64,000 nucleotides of DNA from Acidobacteriota bacterium. GTDB taxonomy: Bacteria > Acidobacteriota > Terriglobia > Bryobacterales > Bryobacteraceae. The notes beneath the pieces are model-generated. The model worked only from the letters and a program-made list of their open reading frames with translations. It was not told where the DNA came from and did no database searches. A program made the position numbers and the translations under genes. This document shows, one piece after another, positions 6,943-15,243 of this stretch; within the stretch, counting starts at the first letter, position 1; every line of letters begins with the position of its first letter. The stretch covers positions 1 to 64,000 of the forward strand of contig JAFDVZ010000030.1 of the NCBI GenBank assembly GCA_018268715.1. Direction: 5' to 3'.

Positions 6943-9167
6943 CGTCGAATATCTCCCCGGCGCATCTGAAATGGCATGCTTTCGGCGATCCCCTTCACCA
7001 GCGAAGAGAACCGGTAGTCGTTGGTGGCGAGCGTGGCGGCGATCGAGTCCACCGTCCGTTTGTCGTAGCGCTCCAGGCCCCGGCCCAGCGCGTAGGTCAG
7101 CATCTTCTCCGTCAGGCAGCGCGCGAACGCATCGCGATCCGCCAGCAGAATCGTCTTCAACTCATCCGGCCCGCTGAACGTCTTGCCGTTCGGCAGCACG
7201 CCCGCCGGATCGATGGTGAACTTGCCGTCCACCGTGCGCCACCGCCCGATGGCGTCGTAATTCTCCAGGCCAAACCCCAGCGGATCCATCTTCGAATGGC
7301 ACGACGCGCACGTCGCATTGGCGCGGTGCTCCTCCAGTTGTTTCCGCAGGCTCACCGTCGCTCCCACGCCCGAAGCATCCAGGCTCGGCACATTCGGCGG
7401 AGGCGGCGGAGGCGGCGCGTTCAGAATATTCTCCAGGATGTACTTGCCGCGGATCACCGGCGACGTCCGCGTCGGATACGACGACACGGTCAGCACACTC
7501 GCCTGCGTGATCACGCCGCCGCGATGCGTCCCATCGAGCGCCACGCGCCGGAACTCCGGCCCCTTCACGCCCTCGATGCCGTAATGCCGGGCCAGCCGCT
7601 CATTCAGGAACGTGTACTTGGCGTCGATGAAGTCCAGAATGCTGCGATCCTCGCGCACGATATTCGAAAAGAACATCCGCGTCTCAGTCAGCATCGCCTG
7701 CCGCAGTTCCTTATCGAACATCGGGAACTTATCCGGATCGGGCTGGATCGACTCGAGGTTCCGCAACTCCAGCCACTGCCCGGCGAAGTTATCCACCAGC
7801 GCGGAGGCCTTGGGATCCTCCACCATCCGCCGGATCTGCGCCTCGAGCCCCGCCGGCCTGCGCAGCGCCCCCGACCGCGCCGCCTGAAACAGCGCCTCAT
7901 CCGGCATGCTCGCCCACAGGAAATAGGAGAGCCGCGTCGCCAGCTCGAAATCGCCGATCCGATGCGACGCCTTGGGATCATCCGGCTTCGCATCGCGCTC
8001 GATGCGGAACAGAAACTCCGGCGACACCAGGATGGCCTCGAGCGGCACGCGCATCGCATGCTCGAAGGAATCCCCGTCCGCGCGAGCCATCTCGAAGAAC
8101 TTGACGTACGGCTCCACCTCGGCCGCCGTCACCGGCCTCCGGAACGCCCGCCGGGCCAGGTCGGCGATGTCCCGCCGCGCGCACTCCGCCTGATGCGCGC
8201 CCTCCGCATGGCCGCAAATGAAGATCTTCGCGTGACTGGCCGGAGCCTTCGCGGGCGACGCATTGAACGGTCCGCGGACCTCGATGTTATCCACCCGGAA
8301 CCGGACCGGATCGCCCTCTGTCTTGGCCTTCAACCCAGCTTCCAGCGTGTGCTCACCCGGCGTCAACCGCAGCCGATGCTCGAAGGCGCGCCGCTTGTCG
8401 GGCGTCGTATCGACATCCCACTCGCCCGCGTCCTTGCCGTCGATGCGGAGCGTCAGCGTCAGCGGCTTGCCGTCCTTCACGCCCTGCCCCGCCACGTTCG
8501 CCCGCACCTCGAACTCGCCTTCAACGAGGGCGGCGTGCTTCGCGTTCAACGACCGCGGACTCACCAGGTGCTCAGCGGACCGGTAACGCTCGATGGTCGC
8601 CTTCGGAACCGCGTCCGAAGGAATCGCCCGCCGCGAGATCTGCCCGGCCGCGCGCAGGTACTTCTCCATCAGCACCGGCGACAGCGATAGCACATCGCCG
8701 ATATTGTCGAAGCCATAGCCGGAATCGTCCGGCGGAAAATCATCGGCCGGCTTGAACGAAACGCCAGTCAGATCGCGCACCGTGTTGTTGTATTCGAAGC
8801 GATTCAGCCGCCGCGCCGTCACGCGCCCCGGATCGGGCGGCAGCTTGCGATCGGCGCGCGCGAACTCCGCCGTCAGCCACTCGGCGAACGCCGTCTTATC
8901 GGCTTCGGCGGGGCGGGGAAGCCCCTTGGGAGGCATCGTGCCATCGCGCACCTTGGCGATCGCCCGTTCCCAGGCCTCGCGATCCTTGACGGCCACATCC
9001 GCCGGCTTGCGATCCTGGAAATCGATGCCGCCGGTCTTGGCCTTCGCGTTGTGGCACATCACGCAGTTCTTGCCGACGAACGGCGCGACCGTCTTATCGA
9101 AGGAGCCGGATGCGGCCTGGCACGCGGCGGCCGCCGCGACGAATACACTCAGAGCGCCAGTCTTCAA
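6939..9167 (-). CDS. DUF1592/DUF1588/DUF1587 exported cytochrome-like protein (742 aa)
   Basis: The start is TTG at 9167, followed by a signal peptide (KTGALSVFVAAAAACQAASG). A haem c motif CVMCH is at residues 35-39 (planctomycete cytochrome domain). Then follow a DUF1587 region (RLNRFEYNNTVRDLTGV near 140-160), an inserted beta-sandwich that looks like a carbohydrate-binding module (about 210-300), DUF1595 (DIADLARRAFRRPVT), DUF1592 (LATRLSYFLWASMPDE), DUF1588 with a second Cys-Cys-His site (ATCASCHSKMDPLGFGLENY) and DUF1585 at the end (YALGRGLERYDKRTVD). It is co-transcribed with the DUF1552 protein. It is probably periplasmic and redox-active; the natural substrate is not known. Confidence 0.88.
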   Translation of the reverse strand: MKTGALSVFVAAAAACQAASGSFDKTVAPFVGKNCVMCHNAKAKTGGIDFQDRKPADVAVKDREAWERAIAKVRDGTMPPKGLPRPAEADKTAFAEWLTAEFARADRKLPPDPGRVTARRLNRFEYNNTVRDLTGVSFKPADDFPPDDSGYGFDNIGDVLSLSPVLMEKYLRAAGQISRRAIPSDAVPKATIERYRSAEHLVSPRSLNAKHAALVEGEFEVRANVAGQGVKDGKPLTLTLRIDGKDAGEWDVDTTPDKRRAFEHRLRLTPGEHTLEAGLKAKTEGDPVRFRVDNIEVRGPFNASPAKAPASHAKIFICGHAEGAHQAECARRDIADLARRAFRRPVTAAEVEPYVKFFEMARADGDSFEHAMRVPLEAILVSPEFLFRIERDAKPDDPKASHRIGDFELATRLSYFLWASMPDEALFQAARSGALRRPAGLEAQIRRMVEDPKASALVDNFAGQWLELRNLESIQPDPDKFPMFDKELRQAMLTETRMFFSNIVREDRSILDFIDAKYTFLNERLARHYGIEGVKGPEFRRVALDGTHRGGVITQASVLTVSSYPTRTSPVIRGKYILENILNAPPPPPPPNVPSLDASGVGATVSLRKQLEEHRANATCASCHSKMDPLGFGLENYDAIGRWRTVDGKFTIDPAGVLPNGKTFSGPDELKTILLADRDAFARCLTEKMLTYALGRGLERYDKRTVDSIAATLATNDYRFSSLVKGIAESMPFQMRRGDIRR

Positions 9168-9231
9168 GGTGTCCCAGTCCTACCGACTAGCATACTCATT
9201 CGTCAGACATTCTGCCATACCGACGATTTGG

Positions 9232-9237
9232 TACCCT
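9232..9237 (+). promoter_or_regulatory. Candidate -10 element for nikR
   Basis: TACCCT ends 10 bases before the ATG at 9248. There is no Shine-Dalgarno in the gap, so the transcript would be nearly leaderless. It is one of several such cases in this window. Confidence 0.35.
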
Positions 9238-9247
9238 GGCATCAACA

Positions 9248-9664
9248 ATGGGTGAACTCAGTCGCATCGGCGTCGCCATCGATTCCGATCTCCTGGAAAA
9301 ATTCGACAGCCTCATCGCCGCCCGAGGCTACACCAACCGCTCGGAAGCCTTCCGCGACATGATCCGCGAAGAATTAGTGGACGCGGCCTCGGAAGACCCG
9401 GAAGGCGAAGTGGTGGGCAGCGTGACCCTGGTCTACGATCACCACGTCCGCATGCTCAGCGACAAGTTGACCGACATGCAGCATGACCATTTTCACCACA
9501 TCCTCTCCACCCTGCACGTGCACCTGGACCACGACAATTGCCTCGAAGTGCTCGTCCTGCGAGGCCAAGCCGCCCAGGTGCGCCGTCTGGCCGAAGCCCT
9601 CATCAGCACGAAAGGCGTGAAGCACGGCCGCCTGGCCATCACCGCCGCGAGGAGCGAGCTATGA
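9248..9664 (+). CDS. nikR: NikR-type nickel-responsive regulator (138 aa)
   Basis: A ribbon-helix-helix DNA-binding domain (SRIGVAIDSDLLEKFDSLI, then RSEAFRDMIREEL) is followed by the ACT-like metal domain. The four square-planar nickel ligands of E. coli NikR (H76, H87, H89, C95) correspond to H79, H90, H92 and C98 here, in QHDHFHHILSTLHVHLDHDN and CLEVLVL. The length matches the family (about 133-140). It probably represses nickel uptake or efflux genes, but none is next to it. Its stop overlaps the acpS start (ATGA), so the two are co-translated. The pairing with acpS has no obvious functional reason. Confidence 0.9.
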   Translation: MGELSRIGVAIDSDLLEKFDSLIAARGYTNRSEAFRDMIREELVDAASEDPEGEVVGSVTLVYDHHVRMLSDKLTDMQHDHFHHILSTLHVHLDHDNCLEVLVLRGQAAQVRRLAEALISTKGVKHGRLAITAARSEL

Positions 9665-10047
9665 TCGTCGGAACCGGCGTCGACCTCTGCGAAGTGCCGC
9701 GCATCCGCCAATCCATCGAGCGCTTCGGCCGCAAATTCATCGACCGCATCTACACGCCGCGCGAGATCGAATACGTGGAGCGCAAGGCCAACAAATACGA
9801 GCGTTACGCCGCCCGCTTCGCCGCCAAGGAAGCGGGCATGAAGGCCATCGGCACCGGTTGGCGAGGCGGCATCACCTGGCAGGATTTCGAAGTGACCAAC
9901 CTGCGATCCGGCAAGCCGACCTTGGCCTTTCATGGCGTGGCGGCGAAAGTGGCGGCGCGTCTCGGAGTGAAGAACGTGGCGCTGTCGCTGACGCACACCT
10001 CCGAGCAGGGCCTCGCCTACGTGATCCTCGAAGGCGACCCTCTCTAG
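9661..10047 (+). CDS. acpS: Holo-[acyl-carrier-protein] synthase (128 aa)
   Basis: AcpS transfers the 4'-phosphopantetheine arm from CoA to apo-acyl carrier protein. The N-terminal motif GTGVDLCEVPRI carries the Mg-binding Asp, and RFAAKEAGMKAIGTGW carries the catalytic Glu/Lys region. The size is standard for bacterial AcpS. The start at 9661 is fixed by the ATGA overlap with nikR, which replaces a separate ribosome binding site. The gene ends tail-to-tail with the minus-strand adenosine-specific kinase gene, sharing CTAG at 10044-10047. Confidence 0.93.
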   Translation: MIVGTGVDLCEVPRIRQSIERFGRKFIDRIYTPREIEYVERKANKYERYAARFAAKEAGMKAIGTGWRGGITWQDFEVTNLRSGKPTLAFHGVAAKVAARLGVKNVALSLTHTSEQGLAYVILEGDPL

Positions 10048-10526
10048 CGCTTATACCCGATCATGCGCAGGAAGCCCACGCGCTTCTTCGCGTCCTCATC
10101 GCTCTCGACGCCCTTGGGTGACGACCCGTCGACGACGCCCAAAATCCCGCGCCCCTGCTCGGTTTCGGCGACAATCACCTCCACCGGATTCGCCGTTGCG
10201 CAGAAAATCCCGCACACCTCCGGCGCGTCCTGAATGCGCTTCAGTATGTTAATCGGATACCCGTCGGTCATCGCGACATAGAAGGTGTGCCCCGCCGCCA
10301 CCGCCGTCGCATTGCGCGCCGCCAGCGCCTTCAGGCCCGCATCGTTGCCCTCCACGCGCGTCAGGCAAGGCCCCGAAGCTTCATTGAACGCGATTCCGAA
10401 CTTCATCTGCGGGACCGTATTCACGATGGCCTCATACACATCCTCAACGGTCTTGATGAAGTGGCTCTGGCCGATAATGATGTTCCCGTTCTCCGGTATC
10501 TCCACTCGAATCGCTTTCAATTCCAT
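10044..10526 (-). CDS. Adenosine-specific kinase family protein (160 aa)
   Basis: The protein (starts MELKAIRVEIPENGNIIIG) matches the small conserved family named adenosine-specific kinase after an archaeal structure. Recognisable segments are SHFIKTVEDVYEAIVN, KFGIAFNEASGPCLTRVEGN, VCGIFCATANPVEVIVAE and GRGILGVVDGSSPKGVES. Members are about 160 residues and occur in archaea and scattered bacteria. The biochemical role is uncertain; the family name rests on little data. The start at 10526 is preceded, seven bases away, by TATAGT on the same strand and by no Shine-Dalgarno, so a leaderless transcript is likely. It diverges from rnr with only 21 bases between the start codons. Confidence 0.85.
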   Translation of the reverse strand: MELKAIRVEIPENGNIIIGQSHFIKTVEDVYEAIVNTVPQMKFGIAFNEASGPCLTRVEGNDAGLKALAARNATAVAAGHTFYVAMTDGYPINILKRIQDAPEVCGIFCATANPVEVIVAETEQGRGILGVVDGSSPKGVESDEDAKKRVGFLRMIGYKR

Positions 10527-10533
10527 GCCTGTC

Positions 10534-10541
10534 ACTATACT
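10534..10541. promoter_or_regulatory. Bidirectional -10 element shared by two divergent leaderless genes
   Basis: The octamer ACTATACT reads TATACT on the plus strand (10536-10541, six bases before the rnr GTG at 10548) and TATAGT on the minus strand (10534-10539, seven bases before the ATG at 10526). The whole intergenic region is 21 bases and contains no good Shine-Dalgarno for either gene. Symmetric -10 elements are known to fire in both directions; here both predicted transcription starts fall at or beside the start codons. Confidence 0.55.
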
Positions 10542-10547
10542 GGAATC

Positions 10548-12842
10548 GTGGTCAGCGATGGCGCCCTTCTCGAGCACATTTCCCGCCTGCCGCACGCCCG
10601 CGCGAACTTCAAGCAACTGCTCAAGGAGTTGAGGATCCGCGGCGACGCCCGTCGCGACCTGGAGAACGCCCTGGAACGCCTGTGCGCCCGCGGCGATCTC
10701 ATCGAAACAAAATCGGGCAATTACGTCGTTACCCGCCTCAGCCGCGAATACGCCGTGGGCCGCCTGAAGGCGCACCGCGACGGCTACGGCTTCCTGATTT
10801 CGGACCGCCCTCTCGCGCTCGTCAAGGGCGACGTCTTCATCCCCAAGGATTCCGCCGAACAGGCCATGCACGGCGACCGCGTCCTGGTCCGCATTGAGCG
10901 CATCGAAGCCGACGGCCGGGCCGACGGCCAGATCCTCCGCATCCTCGAACGCGCGCACGCAACCGTTGTCGGCGAATTTCGCGTCGGCCGCCGGGGCTGC
11001 TTCGTCGTCCCCTTCGACGACCGCATCCAGCAATGGATCGAAATCGTCGAGGGCATGGAAATCCCGCCCCCGCGCGAAAATCCGGACCGCGTCGGCGTGA
11101 AGGCGGCCACCATCTCGAGCATCGAAGAGATGGAAGGCATGGTGGTCGACGTCGAGATCCTCGAATTCCCCGAGGACGGCGACAACGGCGTCGGCCGCGT
11201 CATCGAGATCCTGGGCCACCCCGACGACTTCGGCGTCGACGTGGAGCTCATGATCCGCAAGCACCACATCCCGCACGAATTCCCTCAGCCCGCCATCGAC
11301 GCCGCCCGCGCCATCCCGTCCGCCATCGGCGACGAGGAACTCGCCGCCCGCCGCGACTTCCGCGCCATGCCCATCGTCACCATCGACGGCGAGACGGCGC
11401 GCGACTTCGACGACGCCGTGTGGGTAGACAAACTACCCAACGGCCGCTTCGCCCTGCACGTCCACATCGCCGACGTCAGCCATTACGTGAAGCCCGGCGG
11501 CGCCATCGACGAGGAGGCCTTCCGCCGCGGAACCAGCGTCTACTTCCCGGACCGCGCCGTGCCGATGCTGCCCGTCGAACTGTCCACCGACCTCTGCTCT
11601 TTGAAACCCGGCGTCGACCGTCTGGTCCTCTCCGCGCTGCTCGAAATCGACCATCACGGCGACGTCGTCGCGCAGGAGTTCACCCGAGGCGTCATCCGCA
11701 GCGCGCACCGCATGACCTACACGAAGGTGCACGCGATCCTCGAAGGCGACGCCGCGCTGCGCGACGAGTACGCCCCCATGGTCCAGCGTTTCGAGCTGAT
11801 GCGCGAGCTCGCCCTCATCCTCAACCGCAAGCGCACCCGCCGCGGCGCCATCGACTTCGACATGCCGGAGCCGCTCATCGAATTCGACGAATTCGGCGAC
11901 ATGATCGGCGTCAAGCGCAGCCCGCGCAACATCGCGCACCGCCTGATTGAGGAGTTCATGCTGGCCGCCAACGAAGCCGTGGCCGGTCATCTCGAAGCGC
12001 TGGGAATCCCGTCCATCTACCGCATCCACGAAACGCCCGACCCCAAGCGCGTGATGGAGTTCGAAGAGATCGCCGCCACGTTCGGTTACAGCCTGGGCAT
12101 GGGCGCGATGCCCGTCAAGCGCTATTCCATCACGCAGCACACGCGCGACGGCCGCAAGCTCCGTCGCGATCTCGAAATCGCGGACCCGCGCTTCGAAATC
12201 GCATCCCGCAATTATCAGAAGCTGATCCAGCAGATCGAAGGCAAGCCGGAGGAGCGCGTGCTGAGCTACCTCATGCTGCGGTCGCTCAAGCAGGCGCGGT
12301 ATGCGGAAGAAAACCGCGGCCACTTCGCCCTCGCCGCCACCTCCTACACGCACTTCACCTCGCCAATCCGCCGCTACCCCGACCTGGTCGTCCACCGCAT
12401 ACTCACCCGCCAGCTATCCGGCAAGCCGCCCCGCTTCACTGAGGAGCAGTTGCACGTAATCGCCGACGACTGCTCGGACACCGAGCGCCGCGCCGCCGAA
12501 GCCGAACGCGAACTCGTCGAATGGAAGAAGGCGCGCTTCATGATCGACCGCGTCGGCGAAGAGTTCCAAGCCCTCATCATCAGCACCACGCGCTTCGGCT
12601 TTTTCGTCGAACTCGAGTCGCTGTTTATCGAAGGACTGGTCCCCATCGACACGCTGCCCGGCGACCGCTACAGCTATCACGAAAACACCCGCAAGGTGAT
12701 CGGCGATCGGTCCCGCCGCGAGTTCGCCATCGGCGATCGCGTCGAAGTCCGCCTCGACCGCGTCGACGCCGTCCAGCGCCAGTTGCAGTTTTCCGTTGTC
12801 GAGCCGCCAGTGAAGACTCGCAAGAACCGCCGCCGGGTGTAA
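10548..12842 (+). CDS. rnr: Ribonuclease R (764 aa)
   Basis: A 3'-to-5' exoribonuclease of the RNase II/RNB family, acting on structured RNA. An N-terminal winged-helix region (residues 1-60) is followed by cold-shock OB domains (GRLKAHRDGYGFLISD; DVFIPKDSAEQAMHGDRVLV). The RNB domain has the catalytic Asp cluster in TIDGETARDFDDAVWVD and the motifs HIADVSHYV, RGTSVYFPDRAVPMLP and YTHFTSPIRRYPDLVVHR. A C-terminal S1 domain ends with a basic tail (KTRKNRRRV). I chose the GTG at 10548 because TATACT sits six bases upstream and the divergent gene begins at 10526; the frame is open further upstream but only as antisense of that gene. Confidence 0.93.
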   Translation: MVSDGALLEHISRLPHARANFKQLLKELRIRGDARRDLENALERLCARGDLIETKSGNYVVTRLSREYAVGRLKAHRDGYGFLISDRPLALVKGDVFIPKDSAEQAMHGDRVLVRIERIEADGRADGQILRILERAHATVVGEFRVGRRGCFVVPFDDRIQQWIEIVEGMEIPPPRENPDRVGVKAATISSIEEMEGMVVDVEILEFPEDGDNGVGRVIEILGHPDDFGVDVELMIRKHHIPHEFPQPAIDAARAIPSAIGDEELAARRDFRAMPIVTIDGETARDFDDAVWVDKLPNGRFALHVHIADVSHYVKPGGAIDEEAFRRGTSVYFPDRAVPMLPVELSTDLCSLKPGVDRLVLSALLEIDHHGDVVAQEFTRGVIRSAHRMTYTKVHAILEGDAALRDEYAPMVQRFELMRELALILNRKRTRRGAIDFDMPEPLIEFDEFGDMIGVKRSPRNIAHRLIEEFMLAANEAVAGHLEALGIPSIYRIHETPDPKRVMEFEEIAATFGYSLGMGAMPVKRYSITQHTRDGRKLRRDLEIADPRFEIASRNYQKLIQQIEGKPEERVLSYLMLRSLKQARYAEENRGHFALAATSYTHFTSPIRRYPDLVVHRILTRQLSGKPPRFTEEQLHVIADDCSDTERRAAEAERELVEWKKARFMIDRVGEEFQALIISTTRFGFFVELESLFIEGLVPIDTLPGDRYSYHENTRKVIGDRSRREFAIGDRVEVRLDRVDAVQRQLQFSVVEPPVKTRKNRRRV

Positions 12843-12845
12843 ACT
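12840..12845 (+). promoter_or_regulatory. Candidate -10 element overlapping the rnr stop codon
   Basis: TAAACT begins with the rnr TAA stop and ends nine bases before the ATG at 12855. No Shine-Dalgarno is visible in between, so the following gene may have its own leaderless transcript. Confidence 0.35.
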
Positions 12846-12854
12846 CCGTACAGT

Positions 12855-13784
12855 ATGTCCACCAGACGCATGTTCCTGGCCGCCGCCGGCGCGGCCGGAT
12901 TCGCCTCGCGCGCCGCCCTCGCGCGCAGTCATGGAATGATGCTGCATTTGAGTTGTGGAGCCGTCGGCGTGAAAGCCACGCAGCCCGAAGCGATCGCCTA
13001 CGCCGTCAAGTACGGCTTCGACGGCGTCGACGCGGACGCGAAGTTCCTGGCGGGGCTCTCCGATTCGGACCTGAAGCGCCTGCTCTCCGAAATGAAGTCG
13101 AAGAACGTGGGATGGGCCATCGCCGGCATGCCCGTCGACTTCCGCAAGGACGACGCGGCCTTCGCCGAATCGTTCAAGCCGTTTCCGGCGTCTGTGGCGG
13201 CGCTGAAACGCGCCGGCGTGGAGCGCATGACAACATGGATCGCCCCGGCCCACGCCGAGCTGCCTTATGTGGCGAACTTCAAGACCCACGCCCGCCGTCT
13301 GCGGGAAGTGGCGAAGGCGCTGGAGGGTGAGGGCATGCGTTTCGGCCTGGAGTACGTCGGGCCGCGCACTTCGCTGGTGTCGCGCAAGTACCCGTTCATC
13401 CACACCATGGCCGAAATGAAGGAACTGCTGGCCGAAATCGGAACTTCGAACATGGGGTTCGTCCTCGACAGCTGGCATTGGTACACGGCGGGAGACACGA
13501 AGGCGGATTTGCTGACTCTGAAGGCGAAGGATGTCGTTTCGGTGGACCTGAACGACGCGCCTGCGGGGATTCCAGTGGAACAACAACTGGACGGCAAACG
13601 GGAACTGCCCGCCTCGACCGGAGTCATCGATGTGAAGGGGTTCCTGGGCGCGCTGAAGGAAATCGGCTACGCTGGACCGGTGCGCGTGGAGCCGTTCAAC
13701 GATGCGGTTCGCAAGCTCGCGCCCGACCAGGCGTTATCCGCCACGAAGGCGGCGCTCGACAAGGCGTTTGCGACCGTGGGTTGA
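12855..13784 (+). CDS. Exported sugar phosphate isomerase/epimerase-like TIM-barrel protein (309 aa)
   Basis: The N-terminus (MSTRRMFLAAAGAAGFASRA) looks like a twin-arginine signal. The body fits the xylose-isomerase-like TIM barrel family: AYAVKYGFDGVDADAKFL, RLREVAKALEGEGMRFGLEY with the active-site Glu at the end of a strand, GFVLDSWHWYTAGDTKADLL with the metal-ligand pattern D-x-W-H-W, VVSVDLNDAP and GPVRVEPFND near the C-terminus. Such proteins isomerise or epimerise sugars, or cleave modified sugars; the substrate cannot be told. It follows rnr by 12 bases but has its own possible -10 element, so it need not be in the same operon. Confidence 0.85.
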   Translation: MSTRRMFLAAAGAAGFASRAALARSHGMMLHLSCGAVGVKATQPEAIAYAVKYGFDGVDADAKFLAGLSDSDLKRLLSEMKSKNVGWAIAGMPVDFRKDDAAFAESFKPFPASVAALKRAGVERMTTWIAPAHAELPYVANFKTHARRLREVAKALEGEGMRFGLEYVGPRTSLVSRKYPFIHTMAEMKELLAEIGTSNMGFVLDSWHWYTAGDTKADLLTLKAKDVVSVDLNDAPAGIPVEQQLDGKRELPASTGVIDVKGFLGALKEIGYAGPVRVEPFNDAVRKLAPDQALSATKAALDKAFATVG

Positions 13785-13804
13785 GGGGGCAGCGGGGCTG
13801 CCGC

Positions 13805-13836
13805 CGGGCCGCGAATGGCGTGTCATCCGCGGCCCG
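13805..13836. terminator. GC-rich 9-bp inverted repeat between convergent genes
   Basis: CGGGCCGCG (13805-13813) pairs with CGCGGCCCG (13828-13836) across a 14-base loop. It lies between the stop at 13784 (+) and the stop at 13855 (-). There is no T run on either side, so termination is suggested by placement and stem strength only. Confidence 0.45.
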
Positions 13837-13854
13837 CGACAGTGGAGGATGGTC

Positions 13855-14481
13855 TCAGGACAGGTGCAGACCGAATTCGCGTAACGGTTCCCCATCCGCC
13901 GTGAACAGCCGCACCCAGTAGACGCCCGCGCTCAGAGAATCTCTGATGCGAGCCACCAGCTGCGAGCCTTCGGTAACAGGGCTTCCCGACCAGACTTCCC
14001 GGCCGTCCTGGTCGACGATGACCACACGGTAGGCCGGACTCGCGGGAAGGTTCGCGATGTTAATTACCAGGTTGAGCGGACGCTTGGCGTGGGCGTCGGC
14101 GACGTTGGCTTCAACGCCGCGGTAGGTGCCGCTCCAGGTGACCGTTTCGGGCGCCAGTTCGCTCGATTGTTGGCGCATGAGCGGCAGGGCGAACGCCATC
14201 ACCAGGAGCGCCATCGCTCCGGCGTAGGCCATTCTCGGCGCCGCCAGGAATTGACTCAGGTTAGCCCACCAGTTGGGTTTCGGCGCAGGCTGCAGCCGGT
14301 AGTCATGGCAGGCGACTTTCATTTCTGCGATGAAGCGTTCCACGTCCGCGAGCTGATCCTGACACTGTTCGCAGACAAATAGATGCTCTTCCACGCGGTC
14401 CACTTCGGTGGTAGCGAGGTGCCCGAGCGTGTAGCGCTCCAGGACGTCCTCACCAGGGTGTGACTGAAGTTCGATAGTCAT
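13855..14481 (-). CDS. Zinc-finger anti-sigma factor-like membrane protein (208 aa)
   Basis: The start is ATG 14481 because GGAGG lies five bases upstream; a GTG four codons earlier overlaps that site. The N-terminus has the anti-sigma zinc motif H33-x3-C37-x2-C40 (EEHLFVCEQC). One transmembrane helix follows (about 83-101, MAYAGAMALLVMAFALPLM). The C-terminal 100 residues look extracytoplasmic and beta-rich, ending in a segment (GVYWVRLFTADGEPLREFGL) like the secretion-tail type folds seen in acidobacterial proteins. It lies 55 bases downstream of the sigma factor gene and probably binds and inhibits that sigma factor, while its outer domain or the CHAT-TPR protein senses a signal. Confidence 0.78.
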   Translation of the reverse strand: MTIELQSHPGEDVLERYTLGHLATTEVDRVEEHLFVCEQCQDQLADVERFIAEMKVACHDYRLQPAPKPNWWANLSQFLAAPRMAYAGAMALLVMAFALPLMRQQSSELAPETVTWSGTYRGVEANVADAHAKRPLNLVINIANLPASPAYRVVIVDQDGREVWSGSPVTEGSQLVARIRDSLSAGVYWVRLFTADGEPLREFGLHLS

Positions 14482-14536
14482 CGATGCCTCCACGGGCCTT
14501 TAGCGGTCCCGCAAAAATCCAAACACGTCTGGTACC

Positions 14537-15238
14537 CTAGTGGGCAGCGGAAATAGAAGTTCTCGTAAAAAATGCAGTCAGGGGGCGCTGTAATTTTCTT
14601 TTTCCTAATTCCCCGAAGCGCGCCTTGGCTCTGGACTTCAGCAGCCGGAACTGGGTTTCCGACAGCTCCATCTCTTCGCAGATCTGCTCCTGCGTCTGCT
14701 CGTACAAATAGAATCGGGTGAGGATCTCGCGGTCGCGGCTGGACATGCGGCCGAGAACCGACATGACCAGTTCGCGGCGCTGGCGGTCCATGGCGTTCTG
14801 TTCGGGCGTGGAGGCGTGATCCACCAGCCGCGCGCCCGGATCCATCTCAGCCTGTTCCTTGCGGCGATGCACCGCTTCCTCTATATATGCGGCCACCTGG
14901 CGGCGAACGATGGTCCGGACAAATCCCATCAGGCGTTCGGGTTCGCGCAGGTCGCCCCGGCGGATCGCCTGAACCACGATCAGGAAGGTGTCATGAACCT
15001 TATCGTCGAGCTCCTGCGGACCTAGTTGGCGGCAAAGATAGAACCGGATTCCGCGCGCGAAGATCTGGTACAGCTCCGTCATCGCGCTGTCGTCGCCTTC
15101 GCGGATCCGGTTGACCAGGCCGGCCCAATTCACGACCGGGGTATCGTAGCCGTCGCCAGCGTGGGAAGTTTCCGCCGCCTCCGCGGGAATGCCTTGTGCG
15201 GCGTTCAGGTCGTTAATAGCATCCGAACCGTCGGTCAT
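14537..15238 (-). CDS. ECF-type RNA polymerase sigma factor (233 aa)
   Basis: Region 2 is visible in ELYQIFARGIRFYLCRQLG and DKVHDTFLIVVQAIRRGDLR, and region 4 in SVLGRMSSRDREILTRFYL and EQTQEQICEEMELSETQF followed by LKSRAKARFGELG (helix-turn-helix contacting the -35 element). An N-terminal extension of about 30 residues precedes region 2. The start ATG is preceded by AAGGAG, and the gene begins five bases after the CHAT-TPR stop, so the CHAT protein, sigma factor and anti-sigma factor form one minus-strand operon. The target promoters cannot be seen from one window. Confidence 0.85.
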   Translation of the reverse strand: MTDGSDAINDLNAAQGIPAEAAETSHAGDGYDTPVVNWAGLVNRIREGDDSAMTELYQIFARGIRFYLCRQLGPQELDDKVHDTFLIVVQAIRRGDLREPERLMGFVRTIVRRQVAAYIEEAVHRRKEQAEMDPGARLVDHASTPEQNAMDRQRRELVMSVLGRMSSRDREILTRFYLYEQTQEQICEEMELSETQFRLLKSRAKARFGELGKRKLQRPLTAFFTRTSISAAH

Positions 15239-15243
15239 GGCTG

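Noticed and set aside
5464..6969. Plus-strand open frame of 501 codons
   Set aside because: Arg/Gln/His-rich antisense of the DUF1552 gene, which has a signal peptide and conserved motifs.
7296..8690. Plus-strand open frame of 464 codons
   Set aside because: Arg-rich antisense shadow of the DUF1592-family gene.
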